DNA of 64,000 nucleotides from Candidatus Hydrogenedentota bacterium (GCA_012730045.1 JAAYBR010000091.1:1-64000); one strand, 5' to 3'. Positions 37,651-46,239 are shown, counted from the first letter of the stretch. Notes: a model not told the origin generated them from the sequence alone. Translations and numbers: made by a program.

Positions 37651-38132
37651 CAGGTGAACAACTCCAGCACCATGTCGAGCGCGGCTTCCGCGGTCCGCTT
37701 CTTGACGGCGCCGCGCGTTCCCGAGAACCGGAACTCCCGGCACGCCGTTCTGCCGTCCGGGCTGGCCGCCGCGATGTAGACCAGCCCCACGGGCTTCTCC
37801 GTCGTGCCGCCGCCGGGCCCCGCGATGCCCGTCACCGCGAGGCCGTAGTCCGCCCCGAGGCGACGGCGCACCCCCTCCGCCATGGCGGTGGCCGTCTCGG
37901 CGCTCACCGCCCCGTTCGCCGCCAGCACGTCCGGCGGCACGCCCAGGATCGTCTCCTTCACCCGGTTGCTGTACGCCACCACCCCCCCGACAAAGAAGCC
38001 GGAGGCCCCGGAGACGTTGGTGAGCAGGTGGGCGATCAGCCCGCCCGTGCAGGATTCCGCCGTCGCCAGCGTGCTGCCGGACTCCAGGAACCAGGTGACG
38101 GTCTGCTGCTCAATCGAGGATGAATCAGCCAT
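37650..38132 (-). CDS. pncC: CinA C-terminal domain protein, nicotinamide-nucleotide amidohydrolase
   Basis: A 160-residue stand-alone CinA C-terminal domain. The family deamidates nicotinamide mononucleotide to nicotinate mononucleotide in NAD recycling. The hallmarks LATAESCTGGLIAHLLTNV, GGVVAYSNRVKE and LAVTGIAGPGGGT, with EKPVGLVYIA, are all present. GGAGG lies about 9 bases before ATG 38132. Its stop overlaps the dnaE start codon, so the two are probably translated together. The frame upstream of 38132 has no start signal. The N-terminal CinA domain is absent, as in many pncC genes. Confidence 0.9.
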   Translation of the reverse strand: MADSSSIEQQTVTWFLESGSTLATAESCTGGLIAHLLTNVSGASGFFVGGVVAYSNRVKETILGVPPDVLAANGAVSAETATAMAEGVRRRLGADYGLAVTGIAGPGGGTTEKPVGLVYIAAASPDGRTACREFRFSGTRGAVKKRTAEAALDMVLELFT

Positions 38133-38248
38133 ACCCTTGTTCCTCCATGAACGCTTCCACCGGCGGCGCACGCCGCCGGCCGCGCGCGGTGTTTCAGCCC
38201 GATGGCCAGTGTAGCAAACCGGGGGGGGCTTTTCCATCCCGGGCACCG

Positions 38249-38279
38249 TTGGAAAACAGGCGTTTCCCGCGGGTATCAT
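38249..38279 (+). promoter_or_regulatory. Weak promoter candidate ahead of the DUF4405-like gene
   Basis: TTGGAA at 38249-38254 and TATCAT at 38274-38279 are 19 bases apart and end 44 bases before the start codon. The -10 fits the window's recurrent pattern, but the spacing is poor. Confidence 0.3.
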
Positions 38280-38322
38280 GGCCGGAACCGGACGGGAACG
38301 CCCGAAAGAAGGAAACCGCAAG

Positions 38323-38550
38323 ATGTTGAAGGCTAAATGGTTAAAGGTTGTGAACGTACTGCTGGCCCTGTCGTTTCTGACCCAGGCCGGCTCGGGAATC
38401 TTCAAGCACTCCCTGTCCCATGACGCCTTTGAGGCGCTGCATGAGGGCGGCGGGTGGGTGCTGGTTGCCCTGGCGGCGGCGCATGTCGTCCTGAACTGGT
38501 CGTGGATCCGCGCACAGATGCTGCCCGGAGCCCGCAAGACCGCCGCCTAA
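38323..38550 (+). CDS. Small DUF4405-like membrane protein
   Basis: A 75-residue protein with two hydrophobic helices (KVVNVLLALSFLTQAGSGIF and GGWVLVALAAAHVVLNWSWI). Histidines lie near both membrane faces (FKHSLSHDAFEALHEGGG). The arrangement matches DUF4405-type proteins, whose paired histidines suggest haem binding like cytochrome b561 relatives. AAGGA lies upstream of ATG 38323. The next gene starts 18 bases later, so the two may be co-transcribed. A function in electron transfer is only suggested by the histidines. Confidence 0.62.
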   Translation: MLKAKWLKVVNVLLALSFLTQAGSGIFKHSLSHDAFEALHEGGGWVLVALAAAHVVLNWSWIRAQMLPGARKTAA

Positions 38551-38568
38551 ACAAAGGAAAAAGCCCCC

Positions 38569-39591
38569 ATGACGGGACGGGAACGCATTCTGGCGTGCAT
38601 TGAAAACGGACGTGCGGACCGGCTGCCGTTCATGCCCATCACCATGATGTTCGCGGCGGATCTGACCGGAAAGCCCTACGGGCAGTACGCCACGGACCAC
38701 CGGGTGCTGGCGGAGGGCCAGCTCCGGGTGGCGGAGCGGTTTGGGGCGGATTTTGTCTCTACCATCTCCGACCCGGCCCGCGAGGCGGCGGACTGCGGGG
38801 CGCGGGTGGTCTTTTTTGACGACCAACCCCCGGCGCTGGATGAGGGAAACGCCCTGCTGGCGGACACGGCGGCGCTGAAGGGGCTGAAGGTGCCGGACCC
38901 GCTGGGCGGGGGGCGCATGACGGACCGTATCCAGGGCCTGGCGCTGCTGCGGGAGCGGGTGGGCCGGGACCTGCTGGTGGAGGGCTGGGTGGAGGGCCCC
39001 TGCGCGCTGGGCGCGGACCTGCGCGGCATCAACGCGATCATGATGGACTTTTTTGAGGATCCGGGGTTTGCCACGGACCTCATGACGTTCTGCGTGGAGA
39101 CGGCGCTGGGCTTCGCGCGGGAGCAGATCGCGGCGGGGGCGGACCTCATCGGCCTGGGCGACGCGGCGGCGTCGCTGGTGGGGCCTGCGGTGTATGAGGA
39201 GCATGTGTGGCCCCTGGAGAAGCGGCTGGTGGAGGGGATTCAGGCGATGGGCGGCCGGGTGCGCCTGCACATCTGCGGGAACACCAACCCCCTTCTGGAG
39301 GGCATGGGCCGGCTGGGCTGCGAGATTGTGGATTTGGACTACATGGTGTCCATGGCGGCGGCGCGCGCCGCCATGGGGCCGAAGCAGACCCTGCTGGGGA
39401 ACATCGAGCCTGCGGGCGTCCTGCGCAACGGCACCTCGGACGCGGTGCGGGCGGCGCTGGGGGCGTGTCATGGCGACTGCGGCGATCCGTATATTGTGGG
39501 GGCGGGCTGCGAAGTGGTCCGCGACACGCCCCACGTGAATCTGGACACCATGGCGGAATACGCGCGCGGGGGCGCCAAGTCGGCTTTTTAG
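38569..39591 (+). CDS. Uroporphyrinogen decarboxylase-family protein (MtaA/CmuA-like)
   Basis: A 340-residue TIM-barrel protein of the URO-D family. The zinc-ligand pattern of the methyltransferase branch is visible: HICGN at about residue 234 and a distant cysteine in GAGCEVVRDTPH at about 314. These match MtaA/MtbA/CmuA-type enzymes that move methyl groups from corrinoid proteins to coenzyme M or other thiols. True HemE lacks this cysteine set. AAAGGA lies 11 bases before ATG 38569. No corrinoid protein or methyl-CoM reductase is nearby, so the acceptor is unknown. A B12-binding radical SAM protein 5 kb away may also depend on corrinoids. Confidence 0.78.
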   Translation: MTGRERILACIENGRADRLPFMPITMMFAADLTGKPYGQYATDHRVLAEGQLRVAERFGADFVSTISDPAREAADCGARVVFFDDQPPALDEGNALLADTAALKGLKVPDPLGGGRMTDRIQGLALLRERVGRDLLVEGWVEGPCALGADLRGINAIMMDFFEDPGFATDLMTFCVETALGFAREQIAAGADLIGLGDAAASLVGPAVYEEHVWPLEKRLVEGIQAMGGRVRLHICGNTNPLLEGMGRLGCEIVDLDYMVSMAAARAAMGPKQTLLGNIEPAGVLRNGTSDAVRAALGACHGDCGDPYIVGAGCEVVRDTPHVNLDTMAEYARGGAKSAF

Positions 39592-39607
39592 CCTTATTGC
39601 GCGCCGG

Positions 39608-39637
39608 TTGACGGTTTCCGAAAACGCATGGTAAAGT
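39608..39637 (+). promoter_or_regulatory. Weak promoter candidate
   Basis: TTGACG at 39608-39613 and TAAAGT at 39632-39637 are 18 bases apart, 31 bases before the zinc-ribbon gene. Only the -35 box is a good match. Confidence 0.3.
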
Positions 39638-39668
39638 TTTTATGGTGGTGAATTAGGAAAGTTTCCCC

Positions 39669-40196
39669 ATGCTCTCGTTCCTGAAAGTCAAATGCCCGCA
39701 CTGCGGAGCCGAAGGCCATCTGGTGGCGCCGCCCGTCGGCGCCATCGTGGTCGGCGAGTGCCCGAAGTGCGCGGAGATGGTGGTCCTCTTCGGCGGGGAG
39801 GTGCTCCCCCTGGAGAAGGCCCGCATGACGCCGGGATCGGAGGAGGCGCGCCGCCACCTGATGGACGTCATCGCCCGCCGCCTGTGGGGCAGAATCAAGC
39901 AGGATTTCCCGGAAAAGGCCGCCGGGAAATCGCCGGAGCTCTCCTCTCCGCCGGGAAACGCGCCGCACTTCATGTCCGACGGACCGCCCTCCCCGGAACC
40001 CGGCGCCCATGCGCCGCGTTCGGAGCGGCCGCGCCCCGAGGCACCCCGCGCGGAGAAACGCCGCCCCGCGCCCGAGGGCGGCGGGGGCCGGTTCAAGGGC
40101 AGGGGCCTCATCACGCGGGAGGAGATGGAGCACTACGCCCGCGTGGAGCTGGACCTGCTGGACGACAAGGAGTTTTTCAAGGCGACCTTCGGCTGA
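39669..40196 (+). CDS. Zinc-ribbon protein of unknown function
   Basis: A 175-residue soluble protein. It starts with a zinc ribbon (CPHCGAEGHLVAP, then GECPKCAEM). A short helical stretch (EEARRHLMDVIARRLWGRI) is followed by a Pro/Arg-rich, probably disordered region. The C-terminal segment (LITREEMEHYARVELDLLDD) is acidic and helical. AGGAA lies 8-9 bases before ATG 39669. No function can be assigned. A role binding nucleic acid or another protein is typical of such ribbons. The gene stands alone between a URO-D gene and a convergent hydrolase. Confidence 0.65.
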   Translation: MLSFLKVKCPHCGAEGHLVAPPVGAIVVGECPKCAEMVVLFGGEVLPLEKARMTPGSEEARRHLMDVIARRLWGRIKQDFPEKAAGKSPELSSPPGNAPHFMSDGPPSPEPGAHAPRSERPRPEAPRAEKRRPAPEGGGGRFKGRGLITREEMEHYARVELDLLDDKEFFKATFG

Positions 40197-40221
40197 GTCC
40201 GGGTCTTTTCCATTCCCCTGA

Positions 40222-41580
40222 TCACGAAGAGGGCGGGGTCTGTTTCTCCGCCGGGGCGGCCTCGGGGGGGGCCTCCGCCGCGGCTTCCTGCGGGGGTTCC
40301 ACAACGGCGGGCACGGGAGGGCGGTCTTCGGGCCGCAGGAAGAGCTGCTTCAGGTCGTATTCCACAAAGTGCTGCTGCGAGGCGTCCTGCCCGTCCTTCG
40401 CGTGGGCGACCCACATCTTCAGGTTCGTGCCGTCCGTCAGCACCGCGTGCAGGTTGGTGTTGACCATGGCGGTCGCTTTCAGGATTTCCAGGGCGGCGGG
40501 GGCGTCAATCTTTCCGTACTGCTCCTTCACCCGCGTGGCGATGCCCTTGTAGCGGTGGTCGTAGGAGTTGGAGCCGTAGGGCAGGTCGGGCGCCTTCGCG
40601 CAGCGCTGGAGTGACCGCACCGTCGGGTCCATCGCCTCGTCGGCCCGGAACACGGCGTCGGGGATGCGGATGGCGTACTCCACCGTCTCCTTGGGGTCGT
40701 CGGGGCCGAAAATGGCCACCTGGTTCGCCGTGGTCTCGTAGGCGCGGGCGTCGGGCGCCTTGCCGTCGGACACCACATAGTTGTAGCCCACGGTGTGCTT
40801 CACGCTTTTGACCAGGCGGGTGACCTCGTCGAGGTTCGGGCACTCCTCCAGCATGCGGCGCATGACCAGTTCCAGAGGGAGTCCGCGCAGGGAACCGTCC
40901 GACGTTACGGCGCCGATCTGGCTGATCGTGATCTGCTCGCGGTTCATGCCGCTGAGCACGCCGATGATCCCCGCGTAGCCCGCGGAGGCGAAGGGAATCA
41001 GCCCCTCGGGCTCGTAAATCGCCAGAATCGCCGTGTCCTCCAGCCCCGCGTCCAGAATCCAGTCGAAATTCCGGCCGTGGTACAGCGCGCCGCCCACCGT
41101 GGCGCCGCCGAAGACGGCAAAGGCGCTGCACCCGCGCTCCGTGATGACAGAGATGACGCTCCCGCGGCGGATCATCTGGAGGTCGCACCCGGACGCGTCC
41201 GCCAGCCCCTCCATCTCCCGCTTGTACCGGTCGGGGATGTAGGGCGAGCAGAGCTGGTAGGTGATGTCGAGGATGAGGTTGGCCGCGAATTTCGGCAGGC
41301 CGACCTCCTGTTTCGCCCGGTCGAGCATTCCGTCAAACCGGGCCACCGTCAGCAGCACTTTCTCCTTGGCGAAATGCCCCCGCTGGTAGCCCATCTCGTA
41401 GGGCGTGCCCTTGAGATGCACGACCAGGGTGCCGTCCACCTCCTCGGACCAGCCCTTGGCCGCCGGGTCCACGGCCTCCTTCGGCCCCCGGCCCGGATGG
41501 AGCCAGAGCCAGCCGCCGGCCGCCAGAATCAGCAAGAGCCCGGCAAACCCGAGAAACAGCCGCTTGAGAAAACGCCGCAT
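40222..41580 (-). CDS. Membrane-anchored C45-type Ntn hydrolase
   Basis: A 452-residue protein of the C45 / acyltransferase-hydrolase group. An N-terminal hydrophobic helix (FLGFAGLLLILAAGGWLWL) probably anchors it with the enzyme outside the cytoplasm. The nucleophile is C151 in ERGCSAFAVFGG, followed by HGRNFDW at 168-174, the signature of these self-processing enzymes. GYNYVVSD and the Arg/Asn pattern further on fit the family. The last ~40 residues are Pro/Ala/Glu-rich. A start codon at 41580 follows an AAGGAG-type box. Known relatives hydrolyse or transfer acyl groups from amides such as penicillins or ceramides; the substrate here is unknown. Confidence 0.78.
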   Translation of the reverse strand: MRRFLKRLFLGFAGLLLILAAGGWLWLHPGRGPKEAVDPAAKGWSEEVDGTLVVHLKGTPYEMGYQRGHFAKEKVLLTVARFDGMLDRAKQEVGLPKFAANLILDITYQLCSPYIPDRYKREMEGLADASGCDLQMIRRGSVISVITERGCSAFAVFGGATVGGALYHGRNFDWILDAGLEDTAILAIYEPEGLIPFASAGYAGIIGVLSGMNREQITISQIGAVTSDGSLRGLPLELVMRRMLEECPNLDEVTRLVKSVKHTVGYNYVVSDGKAPDARAYETTANQVAIFGPDDPKETVEYAIRIPDAVFRADEAMDPTVRSLQRCAKAPDLPYGSNSYDHRYKGIATRVKEQYGKIDAPAALEILKATAMVNTNLHAVLTDGTNLKMWVAHAKDGQDASQQHFVEYDLKQLFLRPEDRPPVPAVVEPPQEAAAEAPPEAAPAEKQTPPSS

Positions 41581-41717
41581 AAAAACTCCTTTTACCGGGG
41601 CGAACCCCGTTCATCTGCAAAATATGATACCCCGCATCGTTTGACCACGCACCTTTTCCCCCGGTTTCCCGCAAATTCGCTATACTGTCGGCGAACGTGC
41701 AACGGAAAGGGCATTCC

Positions 41718-42674
41718 ATGAACAAGGGAACGGCGAATGGACTGAGCAGGCGCGGATTTTTGGCCGGGGCGGCGGGCGGGGTGCTGGCTGCTGGGATGCT
41801 GGCCGGGCGGGCGGCGGACGCAGAGGGGGGATGGGTGCGGCTGGGCGCGCCGGTGCCCCTGGAGGGGGACGATCCGGCGGCCTGGGCGAAGGCCCACCGC
41901 GCCTTGGGCTACCGGGCGGCCTACTGCCCCGACGTTCCCCTGAAGGACACGGACCGCATCCGTGCGGTGGAGAAGGCCTTTGCGGCGGAGGATGTCGTGC
42001 TGGCCGAGGTGGGCCGGTGGTGCAACCTGATGGACGCGGACCCGGAGGCGCGGAAGAAGAACCTGGAGCGGGTCACGGAGGGGCTGGCGCTGGCGGAGGC
42101 CGTCGGCGCGCGGTGCTGCGTGGACATCGCCGGATCCTTCAACAAGGAGAGCTGGTTCGGCCCCCATCCGGAAAACCTGTCCCCGGCGTTCTTCGACGCG
42201 GCGGTGGAAAACGCCCGGAAAATCCTTGACGCCGTGAAGCCGTCCCGGACGAAGTTTGCCTACGAAATGATAGGCTGGGCGCTGCCCGACAGCGCGCACA
42301 GCTATCTTGCCCTGATGAAGGCCGTGGACCGCCCGGGCTTCGGCGTCCATCTGGACCCCTGCAACGCCATCAACAGCCCGGCGCGCTATTACGGGAACAC
42401 GGCGCTGCTCAATGAGTGTTTTGACAAGCTGGGGGCGTGGATCGTGAGCTGCCATGCCAAGGACCTGACCTGGGACATTGAAATGAACGTGCATTTCCGC
42501 GAAGTGGTCCCGGGCACCGGCACGCTGGACTACGCCACCCTGCTCCGGCGGCTGGCAACCCTGCCCCAGCAGCCGCCCCTCATGCTGGAGCATCTGGCCA
42601 ACCACGAGGAATACCTGGCGGGGGCGAAGCACATTTTTGGCGTCGGCGCCGATATCGGCGTCCGGTTTGAGTGA
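41718..42674 (+). CDS. Tat-exported sugar phosphate isomerase/epimerase-like protein
   Basis: A 318-residue xylose-isomerase-like TIM-barrel protein with a twin-arginine signal (GLSRRGFLAGAAGGVLAAG). The barrel carries metal-ligand segments FAYEMIGW, HLDPCNAINS, SCHAKDL and the glutamate in MLEHLANHEEY. Secreted isomerases of this kind are common in planctomycete-like genomes. GGAAAGG lies about 7 bases before ATG 41718; the upstream ATG at 41697 lacks one. A TATACT sequence at 41681-41686 may be its -10 box. It is followed 29 bases later by a flavodiiron protein, but a shared role is not evident. Confidence 0.8.
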   Translation: MNKGTANGLSRRGFLAGAAGGVLAAGMLAGRAADAEGGWVRLGAPVPLEGDDPAAWAKAHRALGYRAAYCPDVPLKDTDRIRAVEKAFAAEDVVLAEVGRWCNLMDADPEARKKNLERVTEGLALAEAVGARCCVDIAGSFNKESWFGPHPENLSPAFFDAAVENARKILDAVKPSRTKFAYEMIGWALPDSAHSYLALMKAVDRPGFGVHLDPCNAINSPARYYGNTALLNECFDKLGAWIVSCHAKDLTWDIEMNVHFREVVPGTGTLDYATLLRRLATLPQQPPLMLEHLANHEEYLAGAKHIFGVGADIGVRFE

Positions 42675-42703
42675 ACGGTTTGGAATCAAAGGAGTGATCG
42701 GTG

Positions 42704-43900
42704 ATGCCTGTTTCGCTGTGTGACGGCGTGCTCTGGGTGGGGGTGGTGGACGCGGGGTTGCGCGATTTCCACGGGTATGAGACGGACCGGGGGACGACCT
42801 ACAACGCGTACCTCGTGCGGGACCGCGGGACGGCCCTGATTGACACGGTGAAAAAGGGTTTTGCGGGCACGCTGCTGGCCAATGTCGCCGAAATCGTCCC
42901 GCTGGACAAAGTGGACTGGGTGGTGTGCAACCACGCCGAGCCGGACCACGCCGGGTCGCTGCCGGAGGTGATGGCCGCCCTGCCCAACGCCACCCTGGTC
43001 TGCACCGAGAAATGCCGCCAGACGCTGGCCCTCTTTTTCGACATGGCCGCGTGGAAGGTCCGGATCATCGGGCCGGGCGACACGCTGGCCCTCGGCGACC
43101 GCACGCTAGAGTTCGTCCAGACCCCGCTCGCGCACTGGCCGGAATCCATGTTCACGTTCCTGCCGTCGGACGGCGTCCTGTTCTCCATGGACGCCTTCGG
43201 CCAGCACTACGGCACGCCCGAGCGCTTTGACGACGCTTCGGACCTGGACGCCGTGATGGACGAGGCCGCCGCCTACTACGCGAACATCCTGCTGCCCTTC
43301 GGCACGCCCACGGCGAAGGCCATGGCGGCGGCGGAGAAGCTGCCCGTCCGCATGATCGCACCGTCCCACGGCGTCATCTGGCGCGGGCATCTGGACATTA
43401 TCCTCGCGGGGTACAAGGCGTGGACCTCCGGCACCGTCCGCAACAAGGTGGTCGTCCTGTGCGACACCATGTGGGGCGCCACCGAGCGCATGGCGGAGGA
43501 ACTGGGCGCGGGCGCGGCGGACGCCGGGGCGGAGACCGTCCTGCTGCCCGTCCGCAAAGCCTCGCTGACCCGGATCGCCCGGGAGGTCATGGACGCCGCC
43601 GCCGTGGCCGTCGGCTCCCCCACCGTGAACGGCGGCATCATGCCGCAGATGGGCGCGGTGCTCACGCACCTCCAGGGGCTGAAACCGGCCCCCAAAGCCG
43701 CCGTCGCCTTCGGCGCCTACGGATGGGCCAAAGGCGGCGCCGAGGGCGTCCAGACCGTCCTCGAGGCCATGCGCTGGGAGATCATCGCCGAACCCCTGCG
43801 CGCCCAATACCGCCCCACGGAAGACGACCTCCGCCGCTGCCGTGAAACGGGCGCCCTGCTGGCCCAAAAAGCCGCCGAAAGGGCCAACGCGGGCAAGTAA
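42704..43900 (+). CDS. Flavodiiron protein (FprA / rubredoxin:oxygen oxidoreductase)
   Basis: A 398-residue A-type flavoprotein that reduces oxygen and/or nitric oxide without making reactive species, common in anaerobes. The metallo-beta-lactamase part binds two irons; ligands are visible in NHAEPDHAG, the His of AHWPESM, the Asp of FSMDAFGQH and the His of PSHGVIW. The C-terminal flavodoxin domain begins VVVLCDTMWGATERMAEEL and continues GSPTVNGGIMPQMG. No fused rubredoxin is present. GGAG at 42691-42694 sets ATG 42704 rather than the GTG just before it. All ligands are intact. Confidence 0.92.
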   Translation: MPVSLCDGVLWVGVVDAGLRDFHGYETDRGTTYNAYLVRDRGTALIDTVKKGFAGTLLANVAEIVPLDKVDWVVCNHAEPDHAGSLPEVMAALPNATLVCTEKCRQTLALFFDMAAWKVRIIGPGDTLALGDRTLEFVQTPLAHWPESMFTFLPSDGVLFSMDAFGQHYGTPERFDDASDLDAVMDEAAAYYANILLPFGTPTAKAMAAAEKLPVRMIAPSHGVIWRGHLDIILAGYKAWTSGTVRNKVVVLCDTMWGATERMAEELGAGAADAGAETVLLPVRKASLTRIAREVMDAAAVAVGSPTVNGGIMPQMGAVLTHLQGLKPAPKAAVAFGAYGWAKGGAEGVQTVLEAMRWEIIAEPLRAQYRPTEDDLRRCRETGALLAQKAAERANAGK

Positions 43901-43910
43901 GGCCGGAATG

Positions 43911-43974
43911 AACATGGATGGACAGGATTTGCAGGATGAGAAAAGAAATCCTGTGCATCCTGTTTATCGATGTT
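43911..43974. repeat. Imperfect inverted repeat
   Basis: AACATGGATGGACAGGAT at 43911-43928 and the reverse complement of CATCCTGTTTATCGATGTT (43956-43974) match with a few changes, and the internal GGATTTGCAGGAT / AATCCTG segments pair too. The element is unrelated to the repeat family next to it and is clearly lower in GC than its surroundings. Confidence 0.6.
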
Positions 43975-44066
43975 AACCTTTCCGGAAAATGATCCTTCCA
44001 TCCCGGGGTTCATCCCGCGTGGCGTTCTGATTCGATGGTTCCCTAGTCGCCGGGTAAGACACTGTG

Positions 44067-44127
44067 GGAACCGGAGCCGTGCCGAGAACGAGATTGCCGC
44101 AGTCGCTCCGCTCCTTCGCAATGACGT
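44067..44127. repeat. Dispersed repeat copy, inverted relative to 47527-47587
   Basis: The sequence starting GGAACCGGAGCCGTGCC and ending TCCTTCGCAATGACGT is a near match to the reverse complement of 47527-47587, and its 3' 41 bases match the copy at 5215-5255 with one change. The two facing copies enclose the radical SAM and TetR genes. Confidence 0.8.
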
Positions 44128-44258
44128 GGAAACGCCCGTCATTGCCACAGCGTGAAAACGCGCGTCATTGCCACGACGCGGAAAGGCGCGTCATGGCGAG
44201 CCCCAGACCGCCGCGGGCGGGAATTCTGCCTATGAAGTGAGGGCTGCGGGAGGGCCGG

Positions 44259-44336
44259 AAAGTAGACGCGCCATCTTGGCGCGTTCTTTGGGCCAACGAA
44301 AACCCCAAGAACGCGCCAAGATGGCGCGTCTACTTT
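44259..44336. repeat. Perfect 30-bp inverted repeat with nested hairpin arms
   Basis: Arm 44259-44288 (AAAGTAGACGCGCCATCTTG and on) is the exact reverse complement of 44307-44336, with an 18-base spacer. Each arm contains its own small palindrome GCGCCATCTTGGCGC, so the DNA or RNA could fold either as one long stem or as two short ones. Confidence 0.92.
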
Positions 44337-44472
44337 GCGGGCGTTCTCGCCGACTTACTTCATTAGCAGCGAAGCGACGCCATCTCGTTCCCGGCACCAC
44401 CCCGGCCAATACGGCAATCTCTTGTCGGAACGCCTCAGGTCCCACCCGTCTTTATGGGTGAACGCGCACCTT

Positions 44473-46239
44473 TCACCCTTCCGTCGTGCCGGCGATCTTT
44501 GGTTTCTTGAAGGGGCGCGCCTCCGCCTGGGCGGGGTCGGCGGCGATCAGGCTGTTGTGGTATTCCGTGCGGCGGCAGGGGGGCTGGCGGACGATGCCCT
44601 CGCGTCCGAGGAGTTTGGACAGGGCGATGCGGGCGAGTTCGACGCCGCCGGTCACGACGAGGACGAGGGCCGCGATGCGGTCGGCCATCCGGGGCTTCCC
44701 GAAGGCCTGGGTGTAGAGGGCCATGGCCTCGCGGGCCTTTTTCCGCGCGGCGCGGTTGGGGGCGTAGACCCATCCCGCGAGCAGGGAGGGACGGTAGATC
44801 CGGACCATCTGTTTCATCATGCGCAGGCGGGCGCGCATGAAGGTGTCCGGCGCGGCCTGGCCGTCCGCGGCGGGGGCGTAGCGGAGGGTTTCGGGGTTCC
44901 ACACCTCGCCGCGCTGCTGGCGGGCCTTGTGCTCCGCGCTCAGCCGCAGGTAGCCCCGGACGGCGGTCAGGGACATGTTGACCACCCCGGGCCCGCCCGC
45001 GCGGTACTTGGCGCGGAAGGCGTCGCGGAGGATGCGGATGTGGTCCGCCGGGTTCTTGAAATGGGGGTGGTCGAAGTTCAGCTCGCCGGCCCCGTGCTGG
45101 AAGCGCGGGGACAGGTCCTTGATCCGCCCCTGGGCGGTCAGCGTGTCGTGGAGGGTGGTGGAGGGGATGGCGATGTAGTTCATGAACTGGACCAGGTCGG
45201 AGTCGAGGCCGACGACCCAGTCAATGTCCTCGCGGATGGTGCGCTCGTCGTGGTGGTCCTGGAAGAGGATCATGGAGGCCTGCACCACGATGCCCTTTGA
45301 CCGCAGTTCGGCGATCAGGGCGCGCAGGTCTATGTCCTTCGTCTTGGGGTGCGTGTTGAATTTGGACTCCACGCCGATCCAGACCATGCGGATGCCCAGG
45401 CGGACCAGGAAGTCCACGCCGACCTTCTGGATGGTCTCGGCGGAGGAGAAGATGTCGAAGACGTAGGGCCGGTTGCGGGCCTCCATCTCCGCGAGCAGCT
45501 CCTGCGCGCGCTGCGGCTGCTTGAGGAAGTTCTCGTCCATGATGGAGAAGCCGCAGGCCCGGGCCTCCCGCTCCGTGCGCTCGCAGGCCTCGAAGACCTC
45601 CCGGCCGGTTTTCAGCAGGTGCACATACCGCTTTCCGAACTGGTGCGAGGTGATGCAGAAGGGGCAGGCGTTCTCGCAGCCCAGGCCGGTCATGAGGATG
45701 CCGCCGGTGGGTTTCCGCGAGTAGCCGTAGATGTAGTCATAGGCGGGGCCGATGAGCGCGGGGTGCCGCACGGGGGCCTCGGGGTTCTCGCCGAAATACT
45801 CGCGCAGCCAGCGGACGCCCTCGCCGCGGCAGACGGCGTCGTGGGGGACCATCTCCTGGAGATTGGGCAGGACCGTGCCGTACCCGCCAAGAATGATCTT
45901 CATCTCCGGGTGGCGCTCACGGATGTAGCGGGCCATCCGGCGGGCCTTGAACACGTTCGGCATGATGAAGCTGATGCCGATGTGCGTGTAGCCCTTTTTC
46001 AGCTCCTCCTTGAACCGCCGCCAGGAGGGGAAATCGAGGATGGTGGTGTCCACGCCGAGGTTTTCGGCCATGAGGTACAGGCCGAAACTCCAATAGGACT
46101 GGCGGGGCGAATGGACGCCCTGCTCGCGGGTGATCTGGTTGTTCAGCAGCTCCATCTGGCAGCCGACGCCCTCGGCGTACTCATCCTTGACGCCGTAGGG
46201 TCCGAACACGGAGCACAGAAGCAGTTTGGGGGCTTGCAT
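44473..46239 (-). CDS. B12-binding-domain radical SAM protein
   Basis: A 588-residue protein. The N-terminal ~160 residues form a cobalamin-binding-like Rossmann fold (YLMAENLGVDTTILDFP, HIGISFIMPNVFKARRMA, KIILGGYGTVLPNL), lacking an obvious DxHxxG. The radical SAM core follows with the cluster cysteines in GCENACPFCITSHQFG (CxxxCxxC). The barrel ends near LNFDHPHFKNPADHI. About 170 further residues include a hydrophobic stretch (ADRIAALVLVVTGGVELARI) that may touch the membrane. The family modifies lipids, tetrapyrroles or natural products. AAAGGA lies upstream of ATG 46239. It is 29 bases downstream of a TetR regulator, its probable controller. Confidence 0.85.
   Translation of the reverse strand: MQAPKLLLCSVFGPYGVKDEYAEGVGCQMELLNNQITREQGVHSPRQSYWSFGLYLMAENLGVDTTILDFPSWRRFKEELKKGYTHIGISFIMPNVFKARRMARYIRERHPEMKIILGGYGTVLPNLQEMVPHDAVCRGEGVRWLREYFGENPEAPVRHPALIGPAYDYIYGYSRKPTGGILMTGLGCENACPFCITSHQFGKRYVHLLKTGREVFEACERTEREARACGFSIMDENFLKQPQRAQELLAEMEARNRPYVFDIFSSAETIQKVGVDFLVRLGIRMVWIGVESKFNTHPKTKDIDLRALIAELRSKGIVVQASMILFQDHHDERTIREDIDWVVGLDSDLVQFMNYIAIPSTTLHDTLTAQGRIKDLSPRFQHGAGELNFDHPHFKNPADHIRILRDAFRAKYRAGGPGVVNMSLTAVRGYLRLSAEHKARQQRGEVWNPETLRYAPAADGQAAPDTFMRARLRMMKQMVRIYRPSLLAGWVYAPNRAARKKAREAMALYTQAFGKPRMADRIAALVLVVTGGVELARIALSKLLGREGIVRQPPCRRTEYHNSLIAADPAQAEARPFKKPKIAGTTEG

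Larger units (their letters stand above)
43901..44472. other. Intergenic region built from repeats
   Basis: No gene is supported in these 572 bases. They contain three separate repeats: an inverted repeat of another type at 43911-43974, a copy of the dispersed family at 44067-44127 with further half-copies to 44170 and near 44350-44435, and a perfect 30-bp inverted repeat at 44259-44336. Confidence 0.7.

Noticed and set aside
33640-37779. A 1379-codon frame antisense to dnaE
   Set aside because: The dnaE frame has intact polymerase motifs. The antisense frame is Val/His/Arg-rich with no motif.
38569-39591. URO-D protein considered as HemE
   Set aside because: The HxCGN and late GAGC cysteine pattern belongs to the methyltransferase branch, and no haem-synthesis gene is adjacent.
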